Source: Fen-1362 sp049516395
GTDB lineage: Bacteria; Planctomycetota; Phycisphaerae; Sedimentisphaerales; Anaerobacaceae
DNA: 64,000 nucleotides
Assembly: GCA_049516395.1 (NCBI GenBank)
Contig: JBEKTD010000002.1
Span: 399,418-463,417 of the forward strand
Direction: 5' to 3'
Shown here: positions 26,519 to 35,533 of the stretch, piece after piece
Numbering within the stretch: position 1 is the first letter of the stretch
Layout of the letters: each line of letters starts with the position of its first letter
The notes under the pieces: model-generated
The model's database searches: none
What the model was told of the DNA's origin: nothing
What the model saw: only the letters and a program-made list of their open reading frames with translations
Position numbers and translations under genes: made by a program

Positions 26519-27471
26519 TTGTGTGTTTGGTCTCCTTTGTTCAGGTTTTTCGGTTGTGAGAACAGTTCCAGGTGCAGCAATTTTGCTACAGCCATTGCAC
26601 CATCCGGCAGGCGAGGCCCCAGCCGAAGTACCGTGTCGGCCTCTAAGACGTAAACCTTTTTATCTTTCACCGCGGGCAGATTAGCATACTTGCTCCAGAA
26701 TTTCTCGGCTGTTTCCTGCTGTTTTGCAATATCCTCTGTCCCCATAGCCGACTGGATTATCACTTCCGCGCCGCTGGTCAGGATTGTTTCTGTTCCGACG
26801 GATGGATACTGGTCGCCGGTTAGCTCGATGACGTTTTGTCCTCCCGCCAAATCTATTATCTCATTTACGAATGTTTTTACGCCCACAACCCGCATCGGCT
26901 CCGTCTGCACTGCCCAGAGGACTTTGACCTTTCTTGCGGAGGATGCTTTAGCCCGGATTTGGTCGAGTTCGCTTTTTATTTTCGCGGCCAACTGTTCAGC
27001 TTTATCGGAACAGCCGGTGGCCTGGCCGATTTGTGTTATCGCATTATAAAGCTCTTCGATTGACTCGACATGCAAAGAAAGGACATTCAACCCTGCCCTT
27101 TTCAGCGTTTCCGCGACCTCTTTATGCTGAAGGAATGACTCACATATGACCAAATCGGGTTTTGCGGCGATAATCGCCTCGGTATTCGGCTGCCAGAATG
27201 TCCCCATTTTCGGCTTTTGCTTCGCTTCAACAGGCCAATCGCTGTCGCTTGAAACACCGACGACTTTATCTCCCAGTCCAAGAGCGAAAACAATCTCGGT
27301 TAAATTAGGCGAAAGGACTACAATCTGTTCAGAACTTTTTTGAGTTGCGTTTGGGTTTGGATTGTGTTTTGTAATAGACCATATTAATGGAGCGAGTAGG
27401 CCTGTAAGAAGTACTACAGATATAGGTAGTATATAGAACAATATGAAATGGGCATACCATTCTTTTTTCAT
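26515..27471 (-). CDS. Periplasmic binding protein of cobalamin/Fe-siderophore ABC importer (BtuF-like)
   Basis: 318 residues. An N-terminal hydrophobic segment (about 8-33) without a lipobox anchors it in the membrane, followed by a class III binding protein fold: IVVLSPNLTEIVFALGLGDKVVGV, KPDLVICES and a C-terminal LRLGPRLPDGAMAVAKLL segment. The substrate is unproven; BtuF-type vitamin B12 is a reasonable guess given the PRLPDG ending and two radical SAM proteins in the window. Its ATG overlaps the mutL stop by one base (TGATG). Confidence 0.87.
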   Translation of the reverse strand: MKKEWYAHFILFYILPISVVLLTGLLAPLIWSITKHNPNPNATQKSSEQIVVLSPNLTEIVFALGLGDKVVGVSSDSDWPVEAKQKPKMGTFWQPNTEAIIAAKPDLVICESFLQHKEVAETLKRAGLNVLSLHVESIEELYNAITQIGQATGCSDKAEQLAAKIKSELDQIRAKASSARKVKVLWAVQTEPMRVVGVKTFVNEIIDLAGGQNVIELTGDQYPSVGTETILTSGAEVIIQSAMGTEDIAKQQETAEKFWSKYANLPAVKDKKVYVLEADTVLRLGPRLPDGAMAVAKLLHLELFSQPKNLNKGDQTHK

Positions 27472-29219
27472 CAGGTTCTCTTGAACTGTTTTTCGAGTTC
27501 AGCCACGGTAAATTTAATCACGGTCGGTCTGCCGTGGGGACAATGGCTGGAGTTATCAACCGTTTCCTTGTCGGCGATGAGTTGCTCAATCTCGCCGTCG
27601 GTTAGTTTCTGTCCTGCTTTTATTGCCGCCTTGCACGCAGCCATATGCAAAACCTCATCGAATAAGCTGTCCGCGTCGAGTGTCGAGGCCTTTTCGACAA
27701 GCATATCCATTACATCACGGAGAAAATCCGCCGGCTCAGCTTTCGCCAAAAGCACTGGAAATGCCTGAATGGCGATGGTCTTTGGTCCAAAGGGGACAAG
27801 CTCGATTCCAAGTTTTTCAAAAAGCTGCGAATTGTTTTCGAGCGTATCTGATTGTTCTTTGGTTAATTGGAAACTTTCCGGCACTAAGAGTTTTTGTGAT
27901 TCGAGCGGATTGTTTCGCACGCGCCTTTTCAACTGCTCATACATAATCCGTTCATGCAGCGCATGCTGGTCGATAATGACAAAACCATCGTCATTTTCAG
28001 CGATAATGAAGCAGTCGTGAATCTGCAAATACCGTCGCTCGTGGCTCGTCTCTCGTCGCTCGTTTCCCCAGTCCCGAGTCACGGGTCCCGAGTCTCGAGC
28101 GACGAAATCCAATTGTCGCTGGCCTGAGGGTCGATGACGTTTGAAAAATTCCTCCATTGCCTCCGCGATTCGTCCGTCGCGCCGAATAGGCGGGGCGGAT
28201 TGCTGCGGAACGCTTGCGAGGGTATCGAGGTCGGTAGATAATAGTTTTTCACGCAGGCACGCGAGAATCTGCGAATGAACAAGATTAGCGTTATAAAAAC
28301 GCACCTCGATTTTTGTCGGGTGAACATTGACGTCGTAATCCTCGTAAGGCATCCGAATAAATATAAACGCGGCGGGGAACCTGCTTGGGTCGATTGCTCC
28401 GCGATACGCCTCTTTGATTGCGTGTGAGATGAATTTATCGCGTATAAATCTGCCGTTGATGAATATGTATTGCAGCCGGTTGCTTGTGGTTGCGATTGCC
28501 GGTTTACCTAAAAGGGCGGCTATGTGCAAACCCTTTTCATCGCTTTCGGTTTCGAGAAGATTTTCCGCGACCTCCTGCGAGAATAATTCTGCAATTCTCG
28601 CTCGGAGACCCTGTCCGGCCAATAGCCGATATTGCTCTTTGCCGTTATGTGTCAGCGAAAGCTCGATATCAGTATTGGCAAGGGCGATTCTGATGAACTG
28701 CTCGACGATGTGGGTCATCTCGGTATTTGCGCTTTTGAGGAATTTTCGCCGGGCGGGCAATTTGTAAAAAATGTCCCGCACCTGAATAGTCGTGCCTACA
28801 TCTGCGCTGCAGGGCGATAAGCCCGTTTTGTCGCCGCAATCGATTTCGACACAGTTGCCGGAAAGCTCTTCCGCTGTCCGGCTGACGGCTTTAACCATAG
28901 CTACCGACGCAATACTTGCCAGCGCCTCGCCGCGAAAACCCAGCGTCGATATCGCCCGCAAGTCGTCGCTTGCTTTGATTTTGCTTGTGGCGTGCGGCTC
29001 GAATGCGCTGACGAGGTCTTCGGCATCCATTCCGCAGCCATTGTCTGTTACCGAGATTAACTTTCTGCCGCCATCCTCCACGGCAATGGTAATTTTTGTC
29101 GCGCCGGCATCGATACTGTTCTCGACTAATTCCTTGACCACGCTGGCGGGTCTTTCGATTACCTCGCCGGCGGCTATCATATTTACCATATTCTGGTCAA
29201 GAACGACTATCCGGCCCAT
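27471..29219 (-). CDS. mutL: DNA mismatch repair protein MutL (endonuclease-type)
   Basis: 582 residues from ATG 29219, which has GGGAG five bases upstream; a GTG at 29234 is unlikely. The N-terminal GHKL ATPase shows ENSIDAGA, DNGCGM, HATSKI and GFRGEA. The C-terminal domain has the metal-dependent nicking motif DQHALHERIMYE (417-428, DQHA-x2-E-x4-E), plus ACKAAIKAG and CPHGRPT, so this MutL is of the nicking type rather than the E. coli type. The linker between the domains (about 372-396) is coded by heptamer array H5. The downstream transporter genes are coupled to it by overlapping stop and start codons. Confidence 0.96.
   Translation of the reverse strand: MGRIVVLDQNMVNMIAAGEVIERPASVVKELVENSIDAGATKITIAVEDGGRKLISVTDNGCGMDAEDLVSAFEPHATSKIKASDDLRAISTLGFRGEALASIASVAMVKAVSRTAEELSGNCVEIDCGDKTGLSPCSADVGTTIQVRDIFYKLPARRKFLKSANTEMTHIVEQFIRIALANTDIELSLTHNGKEQYRLLAGQGLRARIAELFSQEVAENLLETESDEKGLHIAALLGKPAIATTSNRLQYIFINGRFIRDKFISHAIKEAYRGAIDPSRFPAAFIFIRMPYEDYDVNVHPTKIEVRFYNANLVHSQILACLREKLLSTDLDTLASVPQQSAPPIRRDGRIAEAMEEFFKRHRPSGQRQLDFVARDSGPVTRDWGNERRETSHERRYLQIHDCFIIAENDDGFVIIDQHALHERIMYEQLKRRVRNNPLESQKLLVPESFQLTKEQSDTLENNSQLFEKLGIELVPFGPKTIAIQAFPVLLAKAEPADFLRDVMDMLVEKASTLDADSLFDEVLHMAACKAAIKAGQKLTDGEIEQLIADKETVDNSSHCPHGRPTVIKFTVAELEKQFKRT
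28033..28105. repeat. Heptamer array H5 inside mutL (cgtcgct/cgagtcc units) with inverted ends
   Basis: About ten 7-bp units, nearly all starting with cg, in unbroken phase. The first unit block begins CGTCGCTCG (28033-28041) and the last ends CGAGCGACG (28096-28104), a perfect 9-bp inverted repeat, so the array can fold back. It encodes the polar interdomain stretch ARDSGPV, TRDWGNE, RRETSHE, again with a 7-residue rhythm. Confidence 0.88.
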
Positions 29220-29236
29220 TTTTCTCCCGCCCACAA

Positions 29237-29298
29237 TATAGCGTTTAGCGTATAGCGGATAGAGTTTCCGCTCGTTCTGTACGCTATCCGCTATTTTT
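29237..29298. repeat. Inverted heptamer array H6 (tagcgta family) between gpmI and mutL
   Basis: Units tatagcg, tttagcg, tatagcg, gatagag on the left and gtacgct, atccgct on the right (reverse complement of the same family) in constant 7-bp phase. This is the same unit family as H3. The gpmI stop codon lies within the right arm. The hairpin could attenuate or end transcription between gpmI and mutL. Confidence 0.85.
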
Positions 29299-30862
29299 CC
29301 AGCAAGCTTCTTCCGGTCATTTCCTCCGGTTTGGGCAAGCCCATCATATCAAGCAGCGTCGGCCCGATATCGGCAAGAATGCCGCCGGAACGAAGCTTTC
29401 TGCCCTTATATTTCTCGTCAAAAACAATCAATGGCACATCGCCGACGGTATGCGCGGTATGCGGCTTATCGGGGGTGCCGTCTATCATTTTTTCAAAGTT
29501 GCCGTGGTCCGCGGTAATTATCGCCGCACCGCCCATTTGTTTTACCTTGGCCAAAATTTTACCCACGCAGGCATCAACCGTTTCGGCTGCCTTGATTGCC
29601 GCTTCGAGTATGCCCGTGTGGCCGACCATATCAGGATTCGCAAAATTGATTACCACAACATCATACTGGTTTGTGTCCAACCGCTGGAGAACAACATCGG
29701 CAACCTCATACGCACTCATCTCCGGCTTCAAATCGTATGTCCGCACTCTCGGCGAAGGCACAATCTGCCTGTCTTCGCCAGGGAATGGTTTTTCTGTGTA
29801 GTCATTGAAGAAAAATGTTACGTGCGCGTATTTTTCGGTTTCCGCACAGCGGAACTGCTTAAGCCCCAGCGAACTCCAGTAAGCCGCGAGGATATTTTGC
29901 ATCTTGGGCGGTTTAGTAAACGCCACTGGTGCCGGAATCGTCGTGTCGTATTCGGTCATACATACGAAATAAATATCCGGCTTTGTGTTTCGCGGGAATT
30001 CCTTGAAGTCGGGCATAACGAACGCCCTGGTGATTTCGCGAGTTCTGTCGCCGCGGAAGTTGAAGAATATCACGCCGTCGCCGTCGGCTATCGTTCCTAT
30101 CGGTTCGTTATCCTGATTGACTATTGCCGTCGGCTCGATGAATTCGTCTGTTACCTGTTTTGCGTAACTGTTAACTATGGCCTCGGCAGCACTTTTTGCC
30201 CTGAGTCCTTTGCCTACCCGCAGGCATTCGTATGCCTTCTGGACGCGGTCCCATCGGCTGTCGCGGTCCATCGCGTAAAATCTGCCCATCACCGAGGCGA
30301 TTTTGCCCACGCCTATTTCCGCGGCTTTTTTCTCTATTCTTTCGATATAGCCGGCGCCGCTGTCGGGTGGTGAATCCCGCCCATCGGTAAACGCGTGAAT
30401 GAATACGTCTTTGAGGTCGTTTCTTTTTGCAAGCTCAAGCAGGCCGTATAAATGGTCAAGAAGTGAATGTACGCCTATGTCGCTGCACAGGCCCATAAAG
30501 TGTATTTTGCCTTTGTGTTCTTTTACAAATTTGACGCAATCTGCAAATTGCTCGTTTTTGAAAAACGACCCGTCCTTGATGGCGTGGCTCAATCGCACCG
30601 ATTCCTGCGGCACTATTCTGCCCGCCCCGATGTTCTGGTGTCCGACTTCGCTGTTGCCCATCGTGCCGTCGGGCAAACCTACGTATTCGCCATAAGTATG
30701 AATCAGAGTGTTGGGATATTCGCTCATAAGCATGGTATCGGTGGGGACCTTCGCGCATTTTACGGAGTTATAGGCATCCTCATTGCGGTCGGGGTTGTAG
30801 CCCCAGCCGTCACGGATAATCAGCACGAACGGTTTGCGTTCCAAAACCACCTTCTTTGCCAT
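29291..30862 (-). CDS. gpmI: 2,3-bisphosphoglycerate-independent phosphoglycerate mutase
   Basis: 523 residues. The metal-binding IIRDGWG (Asp18) and the phosphorylated serine in GNSEVGH (Ser71) are present, as are FTDGRDSPPDSG, MGRFYAMDRD, DGVIFFNFRGDR and the late ADHGNFEKM and HTAHT metal sites. It interconverts 3- and 2-phosphoglycerate in glycolysis using two Mn ions. A promoter with 17-bp spacing lies at 30907-30935. mutL follows after 71 bp across an inverted heptamer array. Confidence 0.96.
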   Translation of the reverse strand: MAKKVVLERKPFVLIIRDGWGYNPDRNEDAYNSVKCAKVPTDTMLMSEYPNTLIHTYGEYVGLPDGTMGNSEVGHQNIGAGRIVPQESVRLSHAIKDGSFFKNEQFADCVKFVKEHKGKIHFMGLCSDIGVHSLLDHLYGLLELAKRNDLKDVFIHAFTDGRDSPPDSGAGYIERIEKKAAEIGVGKIASVMGRFYAMDRDSRWDRVQKAYECLRVGKGLRAKSAAEAIVNSYAKQVTDEFIEPTAIVNQDNEPIGTIADGDGVIFFNFRGDRTREITRAFVMPDFKEFPRNTKPDIYFVCMTEYDTTIPAPVAFTKPPKMQNILAAYWSSLGLKQFRCAETEKYAHVTFFFNDYTEKPFPGEDRQIVPSPRVRTYDLKPEMSAYEVADVVLQRLDTNQYDVVVINFANPDMVGHTGILEAAIKAAETVDACVGKILAKVKQMGGAAIITADHGNFEKMIDGTPDKPHTAHTVGDVPLIVFDEKYKGRKLRSGGILADIGPTLLDMMGLPKPEEMTGRSLLEK

Positions 30863-30906
30863 AAAACACGACCTTTCATCAAGGAACCATATTAAAGCAA
30901 CCCCAC

Positions 30907-30935
30907 ATGATAGACCCTGATGAGCGAAAAGTCAA
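30907..30935 (-). promoter_or_regulatory. Sigma-70-type promoter for gpmI
   Basis: Minus strand TTGACT (30935-30930), 17 bp, TATCAT (30912-30907), 44 bp before the gpmI ATG. Confidence 0.55.
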
Positions 30936-30968
30936 ACATTTGCCTCGGCGGGATGGGCAAGGCGTTAC

Positions 30969-30997
30969 TTTACAGGTGTTTGCATAACTGTTAATAT
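30969..30997 (+). promoter_or_regulatory. Putative promoter for the plus-strand glycan genes
   Basis: TTTACA (30969-30974), 17 bp, TAATAT (30992-30997), 41 bp before the GT2 start at 31039. It is a weaker match than the gpmI promoter that faces away from it. Confidence 0.4.
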
Positions 30998-31038
30998 AAC
31001 AGGGATTTACGAAACCAAAATTTTGTTCGGAGAAGATT

Positions 31039-31995
31039 ATGAGCGGACAATCGATCGAGGTATCCGTAGTAATCCCGTTGTTGAACGAGCAGGATAACAT
31101 AAGGGCATTATATGACCAGCTTACGCAGGCCCTTGGCAATAAGTACCAGTATGAGCTGATTTTCATAGACGACGGCAGCACCGACGGCAGTTTCGGGATA
31201 TTGGCCGAACTGCACAAGGCCGACGACAAGGTCAGGGTCATTCGTTTCCGCAGGAACTTTGGCCAGACGGCCGCTCTCAGCGCCGGTTTTACTCATTCGC
31301 AGGGCCAGATAGTCATTGCCATCGACTGCGACCTGCAAAACGACCCCGCTGATATTCCGCAAATGATTGAGCAACTGCATAAAGGGTTTGATGTTGTCAG
31401 CGGCTGGCGCAAAAAGAGGCACGACAATGCCATTACGCGTCTGATACCTTCGAGAGTGGCCAATGGGCTTATCGCGAAAATTACCGGAGTGAAACTGCAC
31501 GATTTCGGCTGCACGCTCAAGGCGTATAGACGCGAGGTACTGGCTGAAACGAGATTATACGGCGAAATGCACAGGTTCATCCCCGTGCTGGCAAGCTGGA
31601 GCGGGGCGAAAATCTGCGAAATGGTTGTCAACCACAGGCCCAGAACCGCAGGCGTCGCCAAATATGGACTGGGGCGGACCTGGAAAGTAATGCTCGACCT
31701 GATTACCGTCAAATTCCTCGGCTCATTTTCCACCAAACCCATCTATATCTTTGGAGGGTTGGGGTTCGCCAGCGCATTGGGAGCGGTGCTTATGGGCTTG
31801 ATTATGGTTTATCAGAAGTTCTTCGCCGCCCAAGAGCTTCCGATGAACAGAAATCCGCTGCTGATTTTGACGGCAGTTCTTATTATGTCCACCGTTCAGT
31901 TCATCCTGATGGGTTTGCTTGCGGAATTGCTGGTGAGGACGTACCACGAGTCGCAGAATCGGCCTACATACGTGATTCGTGAAACCCTCGAATGA
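31039..31995 (+). CDS. GT2 family membrane glycosyltransferase (GtrB/ArnC/DPM type)
   Basis: 318 residues. GT-A fold with VSVVIPLLNEQDN, FIDDGSTDGS and the metal-binding AIDCDLQNDP, followed by the C-terminal pair of membrane helices (about 233-258 and 272-298) typical of polyprenyl-phosphate glycosyltransferases. It probably loads a sugar onto undecaprenyl phosphate to feed the GT39-like membrane transferases that follow. GGAGA precedes the ATG. It is the first gene of the plus-strand glycan run. Its stop lies at the edge of heptamer array H7. Confidence 0.9.
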   Translation: MSGQSIEVSVVIPLLNEQDNIRALYDQLTQALGNKYQYELIFIDDGSTDGSFGILAELHKADDKVRVIRFRRNFGQTAALSAGFTHSQGQIVIAIDCDLQNDPADIPQMIEQLHKGFDVVSGWRKKRHDNAITRLIPSRVANGLIAKITGVKLHDFGCTLKAYRREVLAETRLYGEMHRFIPVLASWSGAKICEMVVNHRPRTAGVAKYGLGRTWKVMLDLITVKFLGSFSTKPIYIFGGLGFASALGAVLMGLIMVYQKFFAAQELPMNRNPLLILTAVLIMSTVQFILMGLLAELLVRTYHESQNRPTYVIRETLE

Positions 31996-32084
31996 ATTAA
32001 GAACTGAGAATGAAGAATGAAGAAAAACAGTAAAATTCCAAACTCAGAAATCTCAATTCTAAGCTCTAAATTTTCAATTATTCT
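31994..32084. repeat. Inverted heptamer array H7 spanning a gene junction (gaatgaa / ttctaaa units)
   Basis: Five units of gaaNNaa type (31994-32028), then seven units of yTcyaaa type (32036-32084) that are broadly the reverse complement. It covers the stop region of the GT2 gene, the ribosome-binding region and ATG of the next gene, and its first 22 or so codons (KNSKIPNSEISILSS...). One array thus supplies both the start site and N-terminus of a protein. Confidence 0.8.
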
Positions 32085-33876
32085 GATTGCGATTCTGGCG
32101 GGCATTCCATTTATGCTTGGGCGATATTTTGAGTTCAACTTCCCCGACCCCTACGACAGTGCCGCCAATGTTTATTCTGCGCAGCATATTCTCAATGGTG
32201 CAAAAATCGGTGTTGATGAAGACCCCAGTGCCGCCCTCGGGACGCTACTGGTTAATATGCTCGGAGTCCGGCTGTTTGGGTTCAGCGAATTTGGCCCAAA
32301 GCTGATTCAGACCATTATGCTGGCGGGCGCATTTATCCTGATGTTTGTCGCGATGAGGAGGATGTTCGGCAAACTGCCGGCGGCCATGGGGGTAATCGTC
32401 GCTGCGATTTATACGTCATCGCCGCTTATCGCCAAGTTCGGCAACGTCAAAGAGCAGTATATGATAGCGTGTATGGTGATGGCAGTAAGCCTGCTGATTA
32501 TGCGGCAATTGGGCGGGGGGTGGTGGCTTGGTTTCCTGTCGGGTGCAATCGCCGTCTGGGCGCCGCTTTTTAAGGAGACCGGCGTATCGGCAATCGGGGC
32601 AATGGGCCTTTTTGTGATTGCCCAGCCGATATTCAAGCACAGGACCCGGAAGCAGACCGGCATTGATATTATGCTGCTGCTGGCAGGGGCGGCGGCGTCG
32701 ATATCGCCGTTATTTATTTGGATAATCGGCTGGCACGTCCAGATAGCACTGCCGTTCTATTTTGTATGGGACGCGATTGTTGGACTGTTGCCAAAGGCAT
32801 CGGCTGCGGCTAAGCAGGCCGGCGATTATGTCTCAAATATGAAGAATGTAATGCCGTTTTCAGACCAGTGGCCTAAGGTTTTGCGATATTACCTTGCCCT
32901 GTGCCTGCCTGTCTCATTGGCCCTTGGTGCTATCATCGCGGGAATCGGCAAAATGATTCATAGTTTGCTTCACGGGACGCAATCATCATCCAACAAAGCG
33001 GGTTACGACCGTTTCCTGCTCCTGCTTGCCGTCTGGTGGCTGCTCGATATGGCCTTTGTCTGGATAAGCCCGGCGTCATACGAGCAGTATTATCTTCCGC
33101 TTACGGCATCAGGCGCGATGACTGGCGGTTATTTAATAGCTGTATATCGCGACAAACTCACAGGGGCCGTATTCAAAACCAAATGGGTCGTCACCGGCAT
33201 CGCCGGGTTTGTCCTTATGGTGGTTATGTCCTGGCACATATTCTTCGGTCTGCCAAGAAGCCCGTATTCGGGGATGAAATACCCCCAAAAGCGAAACGGT
33301 TACGTTCAGCGATGGGAGGACATATCGCAGCGGCGCAGTTTTGGGGCAAAGATGTACTGGGAGCAGGCAGGCGAATACATACGCAGCCGAACCACGCCAA
33401 CGGATAAGATATACGTTTGGGGCTGGGTCCCGGGGGTATATCTTTCGGCGCAGAGATTCAGCAGCTCACCGGTTGCCTTTGAGAGCGAAATGCACACCAG
33501 GTCCCCTCAACAGCTCGAGCAGGTGGTCGATGGTCTTCTCAGTGTGTTTGGCAGGGAGATGCCGAAATATATCGTGGACAGTCGCAAGCAGCATTTGCCT
33601 TTGGACCGGTTTAAGTTCGAGCTTTGGCCAATCGCGGGTTATTCCGCCAAGGGGCAGCCGCAGTTTTTGCCGTCCGACCCGCAGGTTGTGGCTGAGTTTG
33701 AAAAACAGTGGGGCCAGATGACCCGCGAGCGGTTCGGCGATGATGAAGCACGCAGATTCGAGGTTATGGGCAAATTCAGAAAGTTCATAAGAAAGCACTA
33801 CGAGATAGAGCAGATATTCGGCGACGAGGTCGTTTTCAAACTGAAAACTACACTGGTCGAGACGAAAGAACAATAA
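32017..33876 (+). CDS. GT39/ArnT-like integral membrane glycosyltransferase
   Basis: 619 residues with roughly ten to twelve membrane segments. The first periplasmic loop carries acidic residues (FNFPDPYDSAANVY) in the position of the catalytic Asp of lipid-sugar-dependent (GT-C) transferases, and a soluble C-terminal domain follows after about residue 425. It would transfer sugar from a polyprenyl carrier, matching the upstream GT2. The N-terminal 22 residues are coded by heptamer array H7 and look unrelated to function. The ATG at 32017 lies within a gaatgaa unit, which also leaves it with a poor ribosome-binding site. Confidence 0.78.
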   Translation: MKKNSKIPNSEISILSSKFSIILIAILAGIPFMLGRYFEFNFPDPYDSAANVYSAQHILNGAKIGVDEDPSAALGTLLVNMLGVRLFGFSEFGPKLIQTIMLAGAFILMFVAMRRMFGKLPAAMGVIVAAIYTSSPLIAKFGNVKEQYMIACMVMAVSLLIMRQLGGGWWLGFLSGAIAVWAPLFKETGVSAIGAMGLFVIAQPIFKHRTRKQTGIDIMLLLAGAAASISPLFIWIIGWHVQIALPFYFVWDAIVGLLPKASAAAKQAGDYVSNMKNVMPFSDQWPKVLRYYLALCLPVSLALGAIIAGIGKMIHSLLHGTQSSSNKAGYDRFLLLLAVWWLLDMAFVWISPASYEQYYLPLTASGAMTGGYLIAVYRDKLTGAVFKTKWVVTGIAGFVLMVVMSWHIFFGLPRSPYSGMKYPQKRNGYVQRWEDISQRRSFGAKMYWEQAGEYIRSRTTPTDKIYVWGWVPGVYLSAQRFSSSPVAFESEMHTRSPQQLEQVVDGLLSVFGREMPKYIVDSRKQHLPLDRFKFELWPIAGYSAKGQPQFLPSDPQVVAEFEKQWGQMTRERFGDDEARRFEVMGKFRKFIRKHYEIEQIFGDEVVFKLKTTLVETKEQ

Positions 33877-33902
33877 CTGAAATCAGGCGTAACGATGTAT
33901 CT

Positions 33903-35360
33903 ATGAGCGAACAAACAAGCGAAATCAACGGACCGGTCAAGCCGGATGATAACGATATGTTGAAGTGGCGAAGACGCAACAGCTATTACTACGGCTGGCT
34001 CGACAGGATATACAAATTTGTCATTCGCCCGAACAGCAGGGTTTTGCACATCGGTTGCGAATGCGGCAACCTACTGGCGGCGGTGAAGCCGGCGTATGGC
34101 GTGGGCGTTGACGCCAGCGAAGAGGCGATAGCGCTGGCCAAAAAGCAGTTCCCGCATTTGAATTTTATCGCCGCAGACCCGCACGAATTCCAGCTCAACG
34201 AGAAATTCGATTATGTTCTGATATGCAATTCATTAGGCGAATGGAAGGATATTCAGCAGGTGTTGGAACGGATTCGTCCGCTCACAGATGACAACACCAG
34301 GATTGTGGTTACATATTACAATTATCTCTGGGAATGGGTATTGCGGATGGGTTCCTCACTGGGCATTCGCAAACCTCGCGAGCACCAGAACTGGCTGCCT
34401 CCTCAGGATATCGCTAACCTGCTTAATCTCGGCAATTTCGATGTCATCCGCACTGACTCGTTCGTCCTGCTCCCAAAGGGCATCTGGCTGATTAGTGCAT
34501 TGTGTAATTATGTCCTTTCGCTGCTGCCGATTTTTCGAATGTTCAACATGGTCAATCTGGTCATAGCGAGACGTTCCGCGCAGCCAAAATCGGATTCGGA
34601 TTTGTCGGTGTCGGTGATAGTGCCCTGCAGAAATGAGCGGGGCAATATCGAGGATGCCGTAAAACGCATACCCAATATGGGGCGCGAAACCGAGATAATC
34701 TTTGTTGATGGCAACAGCACCGACGGCACAGTCGATGAGATAGAGACCCAGATTAAAAAACGCCCCGAACGCAAAATCCGGCTGATACGTCAGGGCGCAG
34801 GCCGAGGCAAAGGGGACGCGGTCAGGAAGGGTTTTGCCGCCGCGGCAGGCGACGTGTTTGTAATCCAGGACGCTGACCTTACCGCTCCACCTGAGGACTT
34901 GCCGAAATTTTTCGCAGCTCTCCGCGACGGCAAAGGCGAATATATCAACGGTTCGCGTCTTGTATATCCGATGGAAAAACAGGCGATGCGATTTTTGAAC
35001 CTTTTGGCCAATAAGTTTTTCGGGTCGCTGTTTACGTGGCTGCTTGGCCAGCGATTCAGGGATACGCTCTGCGGCACAAAAATGATTCGCAAAAGCGATT
35101 ACGAGATTATCGCAGCTAACCGCTCGTATTTCGGCGACTTTGACCCATTTGGAGATTTTGACCTCATATTCGGGGCCGTCAAGCAAAACCTCAAGGTAAT
35201 TGAGGTGCCTGTGAGATATCGTGCGAGGACCTATGGCGAAACTAACATCAGCAGGTTCAGGCACGGCTGGCTTTTGCTGAAAATGAGCTGGATAGCGTTC
35301 AAAAAAATAAAGTGGCTCGGGAAAGAAGGATTCCTATTTGAAAGAAATATTCGCAGGTAG
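33903..35360 (+). CDS. Fusion of SAM methyltransferase and GT2 glycosyltransferase
   Basis: 485 residues. Residues about 25-190 form a class I methyltransferase (motif I LHIGCECGN at 48-56, then a VGVDASEEAI acidic motif). Residues about 235-460 form a GT2 domain (VSVIVPCRNERGN, FVDGNSTDGT, IQDADLTAPPEDL, and a YGETNIS segment) close to dolichol-phosphate mannose synthases, without the membrane helices. The order methyltransferase-then-GT suggests one protein builds and modifies a lipid-linked sugar. It starts 26 bp after the GT39-like gene. The domain order and motifs are visible; the substrate is not. Confidence 0.85.
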   Translation: MSEQTSEINGPVKPDDNDMLKWRRRNSYYYGWLDRIYKFVIRPNSRVLHIGCECGNLLAAVKPAYGVGVDASEEAIALAKKQFPHLNFIAADPHEFQLNEKFDYVLICNSLGEWKDIQQVLERIRPLTDDNTRIVVTYYNYLWEWVLRMGSSLGIRKPREHQNWLPPQDIANLLNLGNFDVIRTDSFVLLPKGIWLISALCNYVLSLLPIFRMFNMVNLVIARRSAQPKSDSDLSVSVIVPCRNERGNIEDAVKRIPNMGRETEIIFVDGNSTDGTVDEIETQIKKRPERKIRLIRQGAGRGKGDAVRKGFAAAAGDVFVIQDADLTAPPEDLPKFFAALRDGKGEYINGSRLVYPMEKQAMRFLNLLANKFFGSLFTWLLGQRFRDTLCGTKMIRKSDYEIIAANRSYFGDFDPFGDFDLIFGAVKQNLKVIEVPVRYRARTYGETNISRFRHGWLLLKMSWIAFKKIKWLGKEGFLFERNIRR

Positions 35361-35533
35361 CAGTGACAATACCCGGATGCCAGAAGATGAAGGTGTTTAT
35401 TTTTGATGTCTGCAAAGGTTTGTTCTTATACCAGATTGCCGTTATATCGCGGCATCTGCTGGCATTGGAGCAACTGCTTGAATGTGTATGGCACCAAATG
35501 CAAGAAGCTTGACACGCAAGGTTTTGAAAAGAA

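Noticed and set aside
24627..29219. Cobalamin riboswitch before the transporter genes
   Set aside because: The genes are translationally coupled to mutL with no untranslated leader; no B12-box-like sequence was seen upstream of mutL.
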